In this document: positions 1 through 6,241 of the stretch, piece after piece
Layout of the letters: every line of letters starts with the position of its first letter
How positions within the stretch are numbered: the first letter of the stretch is position 1
NCBI GenBank assembly: GCA_022785155.1
Contig: JALFRH010000121.1
Coordinates: 1 to 7,381, forward strand
Length of the DNA stretch: 7,381 nt
Direction of reading: 5' to 3'
Origin: Spirochaetales bacterium
GTDB lineage: Bacteria > Spirochaetota > Spirochaetia > Sphaerochaetales > Sphaerochaetaceae
Notes under the pieces: generated by a model
What the model was told of the DNA's origin: nothing
The model's input: only the letters and a program-made list of their open reading frames with translations
The model's database searches: none
Made by a program: the position numbers and the translations under genes

Positions 1-392
1 AGATCATCATTATGAAGGATGGTAAGATTGAAGCCTTCGGGACCCCGGAGGAACTTTACCGTAATCCTCCTACACTCTTTACAGCATTCTTTACAGGTGA
101 CGGAACAGCACTTCCTGCTTCCCTCATATATGGAGAAGGAAGCCAAGGCAGCGTGTTCTTCAGGCCTGAAAGCGTTACGGTATCGGAAGAGAGTCTGGAG
201 GGCGGCCTATATCCGAACCACTTGGTCTTCAATAACGTGGAGGTTCTCAGCGCTGAATATACAGGCCCCGGTTATATGCTGGGATTGTCTTTCAGAGGCA
301 TGCCTATGATTGCCTTTTCACCGCTGAAACCCAAGAAAAGAATAATTTCTCTGATGATTCTTGTAGATAGTGTAGTCAGAATCAAGTCATAA
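1..392 (+). CDS. ABC transporter ATP-binding protein, C-terminal fragment (sugar/polyamine importer type)
   Basis: Only the last ~130 residues are visible. The reading frame is open to the left edge (codons begin at base 3, reading I-I-I before the first Met at 12), so that Met is internal and not the start. The fragment opens with the end of the nucleotide-binding domain, I(I)MKDGKIEAFGTPEELYRNP followed by LFTAFFTG, the hallmark junction of MalK/UgpC/PotA-type importer ATPases just after the H-loop. After it comes a TOBE-like region with FFRPESVTV (residues ~50-58 from the internal Met), matching the usual 'RPE' strand. Walker A, Walker B and the signature motif lie outside the window. The protein would sit on the cytoplasmic face and energise a binding-protein-dependent importer. 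The substrate cannot be told from this part. The stop is followed by 36 bases and then the next gene, with no hairpin-plus-T-tract between them. Confidence 0.85.
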   Translation, partial: IIIMKDGKIEAFGTPEELYRNPPTLFTAFFTGDGTALPASLIYGEGSQGSVFFRPESVTVSEESLEGGLYPNHLVFNNVEVLSAEYTGPGYMLGLSFRGMPMIAFSPLKPKKRIISLMILVDSVVRIKS

Positions 393-428
393 TTCGCCAA
401 AATTGCGTTATAAGAGTAAGGAGGGCAT

Positions 429-935
429 ATGAAAAGATTTGCCATTTTACTCTTATTTGTTCTTATTATTGTTTTTTCTTTGCATTCGTCTTATTCCCCA
501 TGGGTCTCTTTCACCACAGGAATGGATACGGTCTTCTATGAATCCAAGGCCTGGCCTTCCCTATCCTATGGTATTGAAGTGTCCATGGTGTCCTTTACCT
601 TTGGTAGATGGACAGTATCTGCTCCCGTAAGGCTTGAAAGCGTCACCGCCTCTTTACCCAAAAACGGCACCATTACAATGGAGCACAACAAGATAAAGTG
701 TGGTCTTGGAGGGGAGTATAGGAATAGGCTCTTATATCTGTCATCCTTTTTCTACTTGGGAGTAGTAGACTACAGCCCTGTCGGAGGAGTCGGAAGGGAA
801 GTATCAATATCAGTGACCCCAGGCCTACAGCTGGAGGAACACTTCGCCCTTCTCTTTCCCCTTACATACAACATCTCGTCCTACTATCCTTCCTTTAATC
901 TCCAGGTTGCCATAAAGATGGGAGGAAAGGTATGA
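429..935 (+). CDS. Exported protein of unknown function, possible small outer-membrane beta-barrel
   Basis: The product has 168 residues and I do not recognise the family. The N-terminus is a clear Sec-type signal: MKRF, then a long hydrophobic stretch (residues ~5-18, ILLLFVLIIVFSL), then HSSYS, with cleavage plausible around residues 20-23. There is no lipobox cysteine. The mature part (~145 residues) has no long hydrophobic helix. It is built of short alternating polar/hydrophobic and aromatic segments separated by Gly, Pro and Asn turns (for example WVSFTTGMDTVFY, LYLSSFFYLGVVDY, FNLQVAIKMGGKV), the look of a small beta-barrel or beta-sandwich envelope protein. The start is set by a strong AAGGAGGG at 418-425, 3 bases before ATG. 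The TGA overlaps the ATG of the caspase-like gene by 4 bases (ATGA), so the two are probably translationally coupled and may act together in the envelope. The beta-barrel idea is inference from residue pattern only. Confidence 0.75.
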   Translation: MKRFAILLLFVLIIVFSLHSSYSPWVSFTTGMDTVFYESKAWPSLSYGIEVSMVSFTFGRWTVSAPVRLESVTASLPKNGTITMEHNKIKCGLGGEYRNRLLYLSSFFYLGVVDYSPVGGVGREVSISVTPGLQLEEHFALLFPLTYNISSYYPSFNLQVAIKMGGKV

Positions 936-1933
936 AGATATTTATTCCTATTCTCCTGATACTCTCTTTGATATCATGCTCAAACGAAGTTGTTCCCACA
1001 GGAAGGGAGATTTACCTTGTAACCATTGCAGACGACTTCTACAACTACAACGGAAACGGCAGAAAGCTGGAGAATGTAGTGACAGACCAGGCTGCACTTT
1101 ATATGCAGATCCAGACTTTGGGGGATATCCACGTAATGAGCTACATCTCCCAAAATGGAAAGAGATACACATCTTCCTCCCCCATCTACGTTCCTGTAGA
1201 CAAGAACAACGTGGAATTGGATGGAAATGATAGTGAAGACTTCAATGGTTTTTTGTATAGACCCAAGGAGGGAGAGGAAGAAAGCGCCTGGACAATATAT
1301 GAAGTGATGGATTACATCGGCACACTGGTGTTGGGAGAAGATGATCTATTCATTCTTTCCTTCTCTGGTCATGGAGAGAAAGACAACGGTGCATTAATGA
1401 CCAATGCATCATCCTCTTCTCCTCAATGGGATAGCCTGAGCCCTGAGGACCTGTTGGCACGATTGGAGACAATGGGAGGAAAGAAACTATTGATTCTGGA
1501 TTCCTGTTACTCCGGAGTATATGTACCATCTTCCCCTCTGTTCTCTTCCGATGTCTTTTCAACTATGGAAAAGGAAGACAGATGGATTGGAAAAAGCTAC
1601 CCCAATGCCATAAAAGATGCGTTGTTCTCAAGGGAGAAAGAAAAGTATCCATACTCGGATATCTGGATTCTCTCTTCCACAGGAAGGGGGCAGGAAGCTT
1701 CAGACAGCCTAGAGGGGGGAGACGGCCCTTTCCAGCTTTGTTATGGAGCCTTTACATACTATCTTTTGAAGGCAATGGGATATGACACGGATAGAAATGA
1801 AGCTGTAAAAAAAGACACACAGCTATCTGTATACTCAATCTATTCCTATGTAAGGAAACACTTTCCAATATATGAAACACAAATCCAGACCCCACGGGTA
1901 TCGAACGGAGGTCTGGATCTGAGGATCAGGTGA
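932..1933 (+). CDS. Caspase-like (peptidase C14 family) lipoprotein
   Basis: A 333-residue protein with a lipoprotein signal: MKIF, a hydrophobic core, then lipobox L-I-S-C with Cys16 as the probable lipidated residue, so the protein should be anchored in the envelope outside the cytoplasm. The caspase/metacaspase fold is shown by a first strand and helix (IYLVTIADDF, residues 27-36, then LENVVTDQAALYMQIQTLG), strand LFILSFSGHGE with catalytic His147, strand KLLILDSCYSG with catalytic Cys192, strand DIWILSSTGRGQEASDS (243-259), and GAFTYYLLKAM (272-282), a conserved C14 helix. The 45-residue His-Cys distance is normal for the family, so it is predicted to be an active cysteine endopeptidase. 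The substrate is unknown. A Ser/acidic insertion (about 72-120) and a ~48-residue charged insertion after the Cys (196-243) decorate the core. The ribosome site GGAGG lies inside the upstream gene, 6 bases before the ATG, with a 4-base overlap. The stop codon is one base from the lysA stop on the other strand. Confidence 0.88.
   Translation: MKIFIPILLILSLISCSNEVVPTGREIYLVTIADDFYNYNGNGRKLENVVTDQAALYMQIQTLGDIHVMSYISQNGKRYTSSSPIYVPVDKNNVELDGNDSEDFNGFLYRPKEGEEESAWTIYEVMDYIGTLVLGEDDLFILSFSGHGEKDNGALMTNASSSSPQWDSLSPEDLLARLETMGGKKLLILDSCYSGVYVPSSPLFSSDVFSTMEKEDRWIGKSYPNAIKDALFSREKEKYPYSDIWILSSTGRGQEASDSLEGGDGPFQLCYGAFTYYLLKAMGYDTDRNEAVKKDTQLSVYSIYSYVRKHFPIYETQIQTPRVSNGGLDLRIR
1873..1918 (-). terminator. 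Candidate intrinsic terminator of the dapB-dapA-dapL-lysA operon
   Basis: On the minus strand, ATCCAGACC (1918-1910) pairs perfectly with GGTCTGGAT (1891-1883) around an 18-base loop. One wobble and one C-G pair can extend the stem inward. The RNA then continues with TTGTGTTT, a modest T-rich run. It begins 16 bases past the lysA stop, the right place for the operon's end. It lies within the last codons of the convergent caspase-like gene, so those bases are also coding. The loop is long and the T-run is broken by G, so efficiency may be partial. Confidence 0.45.
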
Positions 1934-1955
1934 ATTACACTTCTTCAGGTGTAAT
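1934..1955. repeat. 7-bp inverted repeat at the convergent gene ends
   Basis: ATTACAC (1934-1940) and GTGTAAT (1949-1955) are perfect reverse complements around an 8-base spacer. The repeat begins right after the caspase-like TGA and covers the last codons and stop of lysA. No T-run follows on either strand, so by itself it is not a standard terminator. It could stabilise the 3' ends of either mRNA or could be chance. Confidence 0.3.
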
Positions 1956-3191
1956 GAGCTGTGTCTTAATATAATCTTCGTAAGTTTCGTCACGTCTGAT
2001 TTTCAGGATCCTTCCTTCGGTCTTCAGATACTCGGCGTGGCGCATCTTACCATTGTAGTTGAATCCCATTGCAAAACCATGGGCTCCAGTATCGTGGATG
2101 ACAATTACATCCCCCTTTTCGATTTCAGGGAGCATACGGTCGATGGCGAATTTATCGTTGTTTTCACAAAGGGAACCTGTAACATCATATTTGTGGTCTG
2201 CCTTCTCATTCTCTTTTCCAACCACGGTGATGTGGTGGTAGGATCCGTAGAGGGCAGGACGCATCAAGTCCGCCATACAGGAATCCAAACCTACGTAGTC
2301 TTTATACTTCTTTGTTACGTGGCGCACCGTTGATACAAGATATCCGTAAGGACCAGTTATGGCCCTTCCACATTCAAAGGTGATCTTAAGAGGCTTCAGT
2401 CCCTTTTCTTCGATCATCTCCTTGTAGAGTACATGGATTCTGTCACCAAGCTCTTTCCACTGGATCTTTGAATCTTCAGGACGATATGGGATACCTACCC
2501 CACCACCCATATCGATGGCTTCAACTTCGATTCCGCACTTCTCCTTCAGCTCTGAAACCAAAGAGAAGAGCATACGTGCAGTCTCCACGATATAATCGGG
2601 GTTAAGCTCGTTGGAAGCCACCATAGTATGGAGATAGAAGTGCTTTACACCCTTTTCCTTTGCAATTGAATATGCCTGGAAAAGCTGATCTCTTGTTACA
2701 CCGTATTTTGCCTCCACAGGATTGCCGATGATGGCATTTCCTGTCCTTTCCTTTCCAGGATTGAATCTGAAGGAAATGGTATCTGGAAGCTTACCGCAGG
2801 CTCTCTCTACGGCTTCTATGTGCGTTATATCATCAAGATTCAAAACTGCACCGAGATTATATGCCTCCCTGAACTCCTCATCCGGAGTATCATTGCTGGT
2901 GAACATAATATTCTTTCCTTCGATTCCTGCAGCCTTTGCCATATATAGCTCGGGAAGGGATGAGCAGTCTGCACCGAAGCCATGCTTTCCAAGAAGCTTC
3001 AGGATATTGATGTTCGGCAGAGCCTTTACTGCAAAGTAGTTGGTGAAGGAAGGCGCCCAAGAGAAGGCAGCCTTCATTTCCTCGGCGTTTTTCTCGATCT
3101 CATCTCCATCATAGATATTGAATGGAGTGCCTACCTTCTTAACCAAATCCAATAGTTCAGAAGATGAAAGGGGTAGTTTCTTTTCAGTCAT
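1935..3191 (-). CDS. lysA: Diaminopimelate decarboxylase (lysA), final step of lysine synthesis
   Basis: The 418-residue product is a fold-type III PLP enzyme converting meso-diaminopimelate to L-lysine and CO2 in the cytoplasm. Its length is typical. The alanine-racemase-like barrel comes first: NYFAVKALPN with the Schiff-base Lys56, FRFNPG (141-146), HFYLHTMVASNE (184-195), the phosphate-binding DMGGGVG (228-234) and TFECGRAITGPYG (271-283). The C-terminal domain has GLDSCMADLMRPALYG, then VTGSLCENNDKFA with the cross-subunit Cys342-Glu343, and GAHGFAMGFNYNGKMR with Tyr379 near PLP. Two variations from the E. coli type are visible: ECGR for EPGR, and LHTMVAS where HIGSQ-like text is usual. 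The ATG lies inside the end of dapL (8-base overlap, different frame) with GGAG 7 bases upstream, implying coupled translation. It is the last gene of the operon. Confidence 0.93.
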   Translation of the reverse strand: MTEKKLPLSSSELLDLVKKVGTPFNIYDGDEIEKNAEEMKAAFSWAPSFTNYFAVKALPNINILKLLGKHGFGADCSSLPELYMAKAAGIEGKNIMFTSNDTPDEEFREAYNLGAVLNLDDITHIEAVERACGKLPDTISFRFNPGKERTGNAIIGNPVEAKYGVTRDQLFQAYSIAKEKGVKHFYLHTMVASNELNPDYIVETARMLFSLVSELKEKCGIEVEAIDMGGGVGIPYRPEDSKIQWKELGDRIHVLYKEMIEEKGLKPLKITFECGRAITGPYGYLVSTVRHVTKKYKDYVGLDSCMADLMRPALYGSYHHITVVGKENEKADHKYDVTGSLCENNDKFAIDRMLPEIEKGDVIVIHDTGAHGFAMGFNYNGKMRHAEYLKTEGRILKIRRDETYEDYIKTQLITPEEV

Positions 3192-4416
3192 TTATGTGCT
3201 CCACAATTGCTTTTACTGCTTTTTCAACGTCTTCTCTATGGCCATAGGAAGAGACACGGACATAGCCTTCTCCACTCTTGCCAAAACCCTCTCCCGGTGT
3301 TACCACCACATGGGCCTTTTCAAGAAGGAAATCGAAGAATTCCCAGCTTCCCATGCCTCTGGGGGCCTTGGCCCAGACATATGGACTGTTTACGCCTCCA
3401 TAGCATACAAGGCCAGCCTTTTCCAGGCCTTCCTTGATGATGGCTGCATTTCCGAGGTAGTAGTCTACAAGTGTCCTGCACTCTTTTCTTCCCTCTTCGG
3501 AAAGAGCCATCAGACCACCTGCCTGGGAAATATTGGAGGCACCGTTGAAGTAGGTGCACTGCCTTCTGTTCCAAAGGCGATGGATGGTACCTGTCTCGGC
3601 ATTATCGGACTCCAGGCCGAAAGGAACGATTGTCCAGCCAAGTCTCACACCTGTGAAACCTGCGTTCTTGCTGAATGAGTTGATTTCAATTGCAACCTTT
3701 TCAGCTCCTTCCACTTCATAGATTGTGTGGACATATCCAGGAGTCCTGATATAGTCGCAATATGCGGCATCGTAGATGATGATGGCCTTTTCCTTAACTG
3801 CATAATCCACGAACTTCTTAAGCTGCTCTTTTGTTGCTACTGCTCCCGTAGGGTTGTTTGGGAAGCAGAGATAGATGAGATCTACATGTCCCTTTGGTGG
3901 TTCAGCAACAAAGCCGTTGCTTTCATTGGATGGCATATATACAAGGTTCTTGTACTGTCTTTCCTTTTCATCGTAGCCTTCACTTCTTCCCCCTGCAACG
4001 TTACTGTCTACATAGACAGGATATGCAGGGTCCTGGACTGCAATAATGGAATCCTGGCTGAATATCTGTTGGATATTTGCGGCATCAGCCTTAGCTCCAT
4101 CACTGACAAAGAACTCTTCAGCCTCCAAGGAAACACCGTATTCCCTTTTGTAGAATTCGCTCAAGGCCTTTCTCAAAGGAGTGTCACCCTGTTCGTCACC
4201 ATAACCGGTATAAGTGTTTCTATCGGAAAGAAGATCGATCTTATGGTGCATGGCGGCGGCAATGCCAGGAGTAATGGCTTCAGTTGTATTGCCGATACCA
4301 AGTCTCAATACCTTTTCTCCAGGATTCTTTTCCTGCCATTTTTTTGTTCTTCTAGCTATTTCAGGAAAGAGATAACCGCCTGAAAGCTTCAAAAAATCTT
4401 CATTGACCTTTGCCAT
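3184..4416 (-). CDS. dapL: LL-diaminopimelate aminotransferase (dapL)
   Basis: The 410-residue PLP class I/II aminotransferase converts tetrahydrodipicolinate plus glutamate directly to LL-2,6-diaminopimelate, bypassing the succinylated or acetylated intermediates of the DapD/DapC/DapE route. Visible motifs are LSGGYLFPEIARR (11-23), LGIGNTTEAI (39-48), YTGYGDEQGDTPLR (69-82), FVSDGAKADAANIQ (103-116), QDPAYPVYVDSNV (128-140), CFPNNPTGA (184-192), the PLP-contacting DAAY (216-219), SFSKNAGFTGVRLGW with Schiff-base Lys250, CTYFNGASNISQAGG, and YVRVSSYGHRE with carboxylate-binding Arg387. This pattern follows the plant/Chlamydia (DapL1) form closely and is distinct from ordinary aspartate aminotransferases. 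The start ATG shares one base with the dapA stop (TAATG). A strong AAGGAGGG (4426-4433) lies within the end of dapA. Confidence 0.95.
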   Translation of the reverse strand: MAKVNEDFLKLSGGYLFPEIARRTKKWQEKNPGEKVLRLGIGNTTEAITPGIAAAMHHKIDLLSDRNTYTGYGDEQGDTPLRKALSEFYKREYGVSLEAEEFFVSDGAKADAANIQQIFSQDSIIAVQDPAYPVYVDSNVAGGRSEGYDEKERQYKNLVYMPSNESNGFVAEPPKGHVDLIYLCFPNNPTGAVATKEQLKKFVDYAVKEKAIIIYDAAYCDYIRTPGYVHTIYEVEGAEKVAIEINSFSKNAGFTGVRLGWTIVPFGLESDNAETGTIHRLWNRRQCTYFNGASNISQAGGLMALSEEGRKECRTLVDYYLGNAAIIKEGLEKAGLVCYGGVNSPYVWAKAPRGMGSWEFFDFLLEKAHVVVTPGEGFGKSGEGYVRVSSYGHREDVEKAVKAIVEHIND

Positions 4417-5324
4417 TAGATTCTTCCCTCCTTTTTGTCTTGGACCATTTTGTCGATGACACTGTAAAGTTGATTTCTATGCTCTTCCTTTTCAAGTGTG
4501 CATAGAGGTAGACGGAATATTTCCTTGCAGTAGCCTTCTTTTGCCATGGCTGTCTTGATTGGAATAGGGTTTGTTTCGACAAAACATACTTTGAAGAAAT
4601 CGCTGAACCACTTGTTATACTTTTCAGCTGTTTCAAAGTCCCCTGACAATGCCGCATGTGTCATCTTCACCATTTCACTTGGAAAGAGGTTGGATGCAAC
4701 GGAAATGACACCATCCCCTCCCCTCTTGATCAGGTCAAGAGTAAGGTTGTCATCGCCGCTGAGGACAGAGAACTCGTTTTCTGTGGAGGATATTACACAG
4801 GACATCTGGTCCAAAGAACCACTTGCTTCCTTTACAGCCACGATATTCGGACACTCCGCCTCCAATCTCAAGAGGGTCTCTGTCTCCAAGTTGACTCCAG
4901 TGCGTCCCTTGATATTATAAAGGATACATGGAACTGAAACTGAGTCTGCAATCGCCTTGAAGTGAAGGTAGAGTCCCTTCTGGGTCGGCTTGTTGTAATA
5001 GGGATTGACCAAAAGAACTGCATCCACGCCTGCATCCTGGGCATGCTGGGATAGTCTGATGGCTTCGTTTGTGGCATTGGAACCAGTTCCGGCAATGACA
5101 GGAACTCTTCCCTTTGCATATCTGATGGTCTGTGCTATGACTCTGTCATGCTCTTCATGGGAGAGTGTCGGAGACTCTCCTGTGGTTCCACATGGAACAA
5201 GGCCGTCTATTCCAGCAGAAATCTGTGCTTCGACCATTCTCTCAAGGGAGATATAGTCAACTGTGTTGTACTCTGTAAAGGGTGTGATCATTGCTGTGAA
5301 TACACCCCTGAATGTATTTTTCAT
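4416..5324 (-). CDS. dapA: 4-hydroxy-tetrahydrodipicolinate synthase (dapA)
   Basis: The 302-residue class I aldolase condenses pyruvate with L-aspartate semialdehyde, the committed step to DAP and lysine. The frame runs up to a TTG at 5336. I choose the ATG at 5324 because GGAG (5334-5331) sits 6 bases before it, it follows the dapB stop by one base, and MKNTFRGVFTAMITPF gives the normal family start. Numbered from that ATG, GTTGE holds Thr47/48, NPYYNKPTQ holds Tyr110, YNIKGRTG holds catalytic Tyr136 and substrate-binding Arg141, and VAVKEASGS holds Schiff-base Lys165. LSGDD and NPIPIKTAM are also standard. One small oddity is Lys where the usual YNVPxRT motif has Pro. The length matches the family. 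Feedback control by lysine is possible but cannot be judged here. The stop overlaps the dapL start by one base. Confidence 0.95.
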   Translation of the reverse strand: MKNTFRGVFTAMITPFTEYNTVDYISLERMVEAQISAGIDGLVPCGTTGESPTLSHEEHDRVIAQTIRYAKGRVPVIAGTGSNATNEAIRLSQHAQDAGVDAVLLVNPYYNKPTQKGLYLHFKAIADSVSVPCILYNIKGRTGVNLETETLLRLEAECPNIVAVKEASGSLDQMSCVISSTENEFSVLSGDDNLTLDLIKRGGDGVISVASNLFPSEMVKMTHAALSGDFETAEKYNKWFSDFFKVCFVETNPIPIKTAMAKEGYCKEIFRLPLCTLEKEEHRNQLYSVIDKMVQDKKEGRI

Positions 5325-5325
5325 T

Positions 5326-6087
5326 TTATTCTCCAAATGTTTCGTTCAAATAATCATCAAGGGTAAGGATTCCCCTTTTCGTCGTATCTTTTATCCACTC
5401 TGCGGCCATGACGGCACCCAGGGCGAATCCGGCACGGGATCTGGCTGTGTGGGTAAGGGTGATGGTGTCGGCATCGCTGTCAATTATTACGCTATGGACA
5501 CCTGGTGTCTTTCCCACCCTCATGGATGAAATCTGAAGGCTGTCTTTTTCAATCTTTCCCTCAGAGTTTCCCAAGAGTATCTTTTTCTTACCTTCCATAG
5601 TCTCCATAAGGGCCGAGGCGACCATCAATGCCGTACCTGAGGGACTATCTTTCTTTTCCGTATGGTGGATTTCATAGATGGAGGCATCATATCCCGCCAC
5701 TTTTCCATAAAGTTCCCCGGCTTTTCTACAAAGCTTCAAGAAGAGGGCGACTCCAATGGAATAGTTTCCACTGTACATGATTCTGAGATCTTTTCCTTCT
5801 CCATATGCCTTCACACAATCCAAGCCATCAAGCCATCCAGTCGTCCCGATAATGGCTGGAATAGAGAAATCCATGTATTTCTTTATATTCTCCACTGCAT
5901 TTTCAGGAGAAGAAAAATCAATGACCACATCGGCATTGGAAAAGGCTTCTTTTTCTATATTCTTTGAAGTCACCCTTTTATCCAATGAAAAGGGGTCTAT
6001 AACCTCTACTACCTTGTGACCTCTTTCTTCAAGGACGGAGTAAAGCTCCTTTCCCATTTTTCCAAATCCAGTTAATACTACATTCAT
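5326..6087 (-). CDS. dapB: 4-hydroxy-tetrahydrodipicolinate reductase (dapB)
   Basis: The 253-residue NAD(P)H-dependent reductase makes tetrahydrodipicolinate from the DapA product. It shows the N-terminal Rossmann motif VLTGFGKMGKE (4-14), VVIDFSSPE (54-62), IIGTTGW (79-85), the NYSIGV segment (108-113), the catalytic/substrate signature EIHHTEKKDSPSGTA (139-153) with the His-His and Lys, then SSMRVGKTPGVH and the C-terminal FALGAVMAAEW. It is a little shorter than the ~270-residue E. coli enzyme but complete. The ATG at 6087 is placed right before the first beta strand. Upstream there is no good Shine-Dalgarno (TTGGGCCT-ATG), unlike the other operon genes, which fits the leaderless-start idea given under the promoter. 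It is the first gene of the lysine operon, and its TAA is one base before the dapA ATG. Confidence 0.94.
   Translation of the reverse strand: MNVVLTGFGKMGKELYSVLEERGHKVVEVIDPFSLDKRVTSKNIEKEAFSNADVVIDFSSPENAVENIKKYMDFSIPAIIGTTGWLDGLDCVKAYGEGKDLRIMYSGNYSIGVALFLKLCRKAGELYGKVAGYDASIYEIHHTEKKDSPSGTALMVASALMETMEGKKKILLGNSEGKIEKDSLQISSMRVGKTPGVHSVIIDSDADTITLTHTARSRAGFALGAVMAAEWIKDTTKRGILTLDDYLNETFGE
5331..5334 (-). promoter_or_regulatory. Ribosome binding site that decides the dapA start
   Basis: Minus-strand GGAG, embedded in the last Gly-Glu codons of dapB, lies 6 bases upstream of ATG 5324-5322. The alternative TTG (5336-5334) overlaps this site and so cannot use it. Confidence 0.7.
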
Positions 6088-6123
6088 AGGCCCAATATAT
6101 CAGAAAGAACCGTAGATTGTCTA
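6087..6123 (-). promoter_or_regulatory. Candidate promoter giving a leaderless dapB transcript
   Basis: Minus strand: -35 TAGACA (6123-6118), an 18-base spacer, and -10 TATATT (6099-6094) preceded by TGA (6102-6100), an extended -10. Each hexamer matches sigma-70 consensus at 5 of 6. With standard spacing the first transcribed base is 6087, the A of the dapB ATG. No competing ribosome site lies in front of that ATG. Prediction from sequence only. Confidence 0.5.
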
Positions 6124-6124
6124 T

Positions 6125-6153
6125 ATTCTAACATAATGTTATTATTATAACAA
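6125..6153 (-). promoter_or_regulatory. Second candidate dapB promoter
   Basis: Minus strand: TTGTTA (6153-6148), 17-base spacer, TAGAAT (6130-6125; 5 of 6 to TATAAT). It would start near 6118 and give a ~30-base leader. It overlaps the extended -10 at 6144-6152, so only one of the two may be real. Confidence 0.4.
6144..6152 (-). promoter_or_regulatory. Extended -10 element (TGTTATAAT) upstream of dapB
   Basis: Minus-strand TGTTATAAT is a perfect extended -10 (TGn + TATAAT). No good -35 is found at 16-18 bases (CTGACA lies too far, 21 bases away). It would start near 6137 with a ~50-base leader. The surrounding DNA is very AT-rich, so chance matches are likely. Confidence 0.35.
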
Positions 6154-6174
6154 ACATAATATGAAGGGAATGTC

Positions 6175-6205
6175 AGAAACAAAATAATGGAGCTATCAGT
6201 ACCCC
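6175..6205 (-). terminator. Weak candidate terminator downstream of uvrB
   Basis: On the minus strand, GGGGT (6205-6201) can pair with GCTCC (6193-6189), with two G-U wobbles and a 7-base loop. The RNA then continues ATTATTTTGTTT. It lies about 60 bases past the uvrB stop. The stem is short, so this is tentative. If real, it separates uvrB from the dapB operon. Confidence 0.3.
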
Positions 6206-6228
6206 TTCCTCTACAATAGACAAAGGTT

Positions 6229-6241
6229 ATTTTGCCAAAAT
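6229..6241. repeat. 13-base palindrome in the uvrB-dapB gap
   Basis: ATTTTG-C-CAAAAT is a perfect inverted repeat about a central base. An imperfect outer pairing (ACAAAGG at 6220-6226 with CCTTGT near 6250-6255) encloses it, so the RNA downstream of uvrB can fold into a longer hairpin. It could be a protein-binding site or a 3'-end structure. There is no T-run directly after it. Confidence 0.3.

Noticed and set aside
3118..3678. 186-residue open frame antisense across the dapL-lysA junction
   Set aside because: It is fully explained by the two conserved genes on the other strand and has no independent support.
3727..4383. 218-residue open frame antisense to dapL
   Set aside because: It lies entirely opposite an unambiguous dapL, has no ribosome site or recognisable domain, and its residue make-up (Ile/Cys/Phe/Ser-rich) is that of a reverse-strand shadow.
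5325..5336. TTG start of dapA giving four extra residues
   Set aside because: The ATG at 5324 has a well-spaced GGAG and the normal family N-terminus; the TTG lacks a usable ribosome site.
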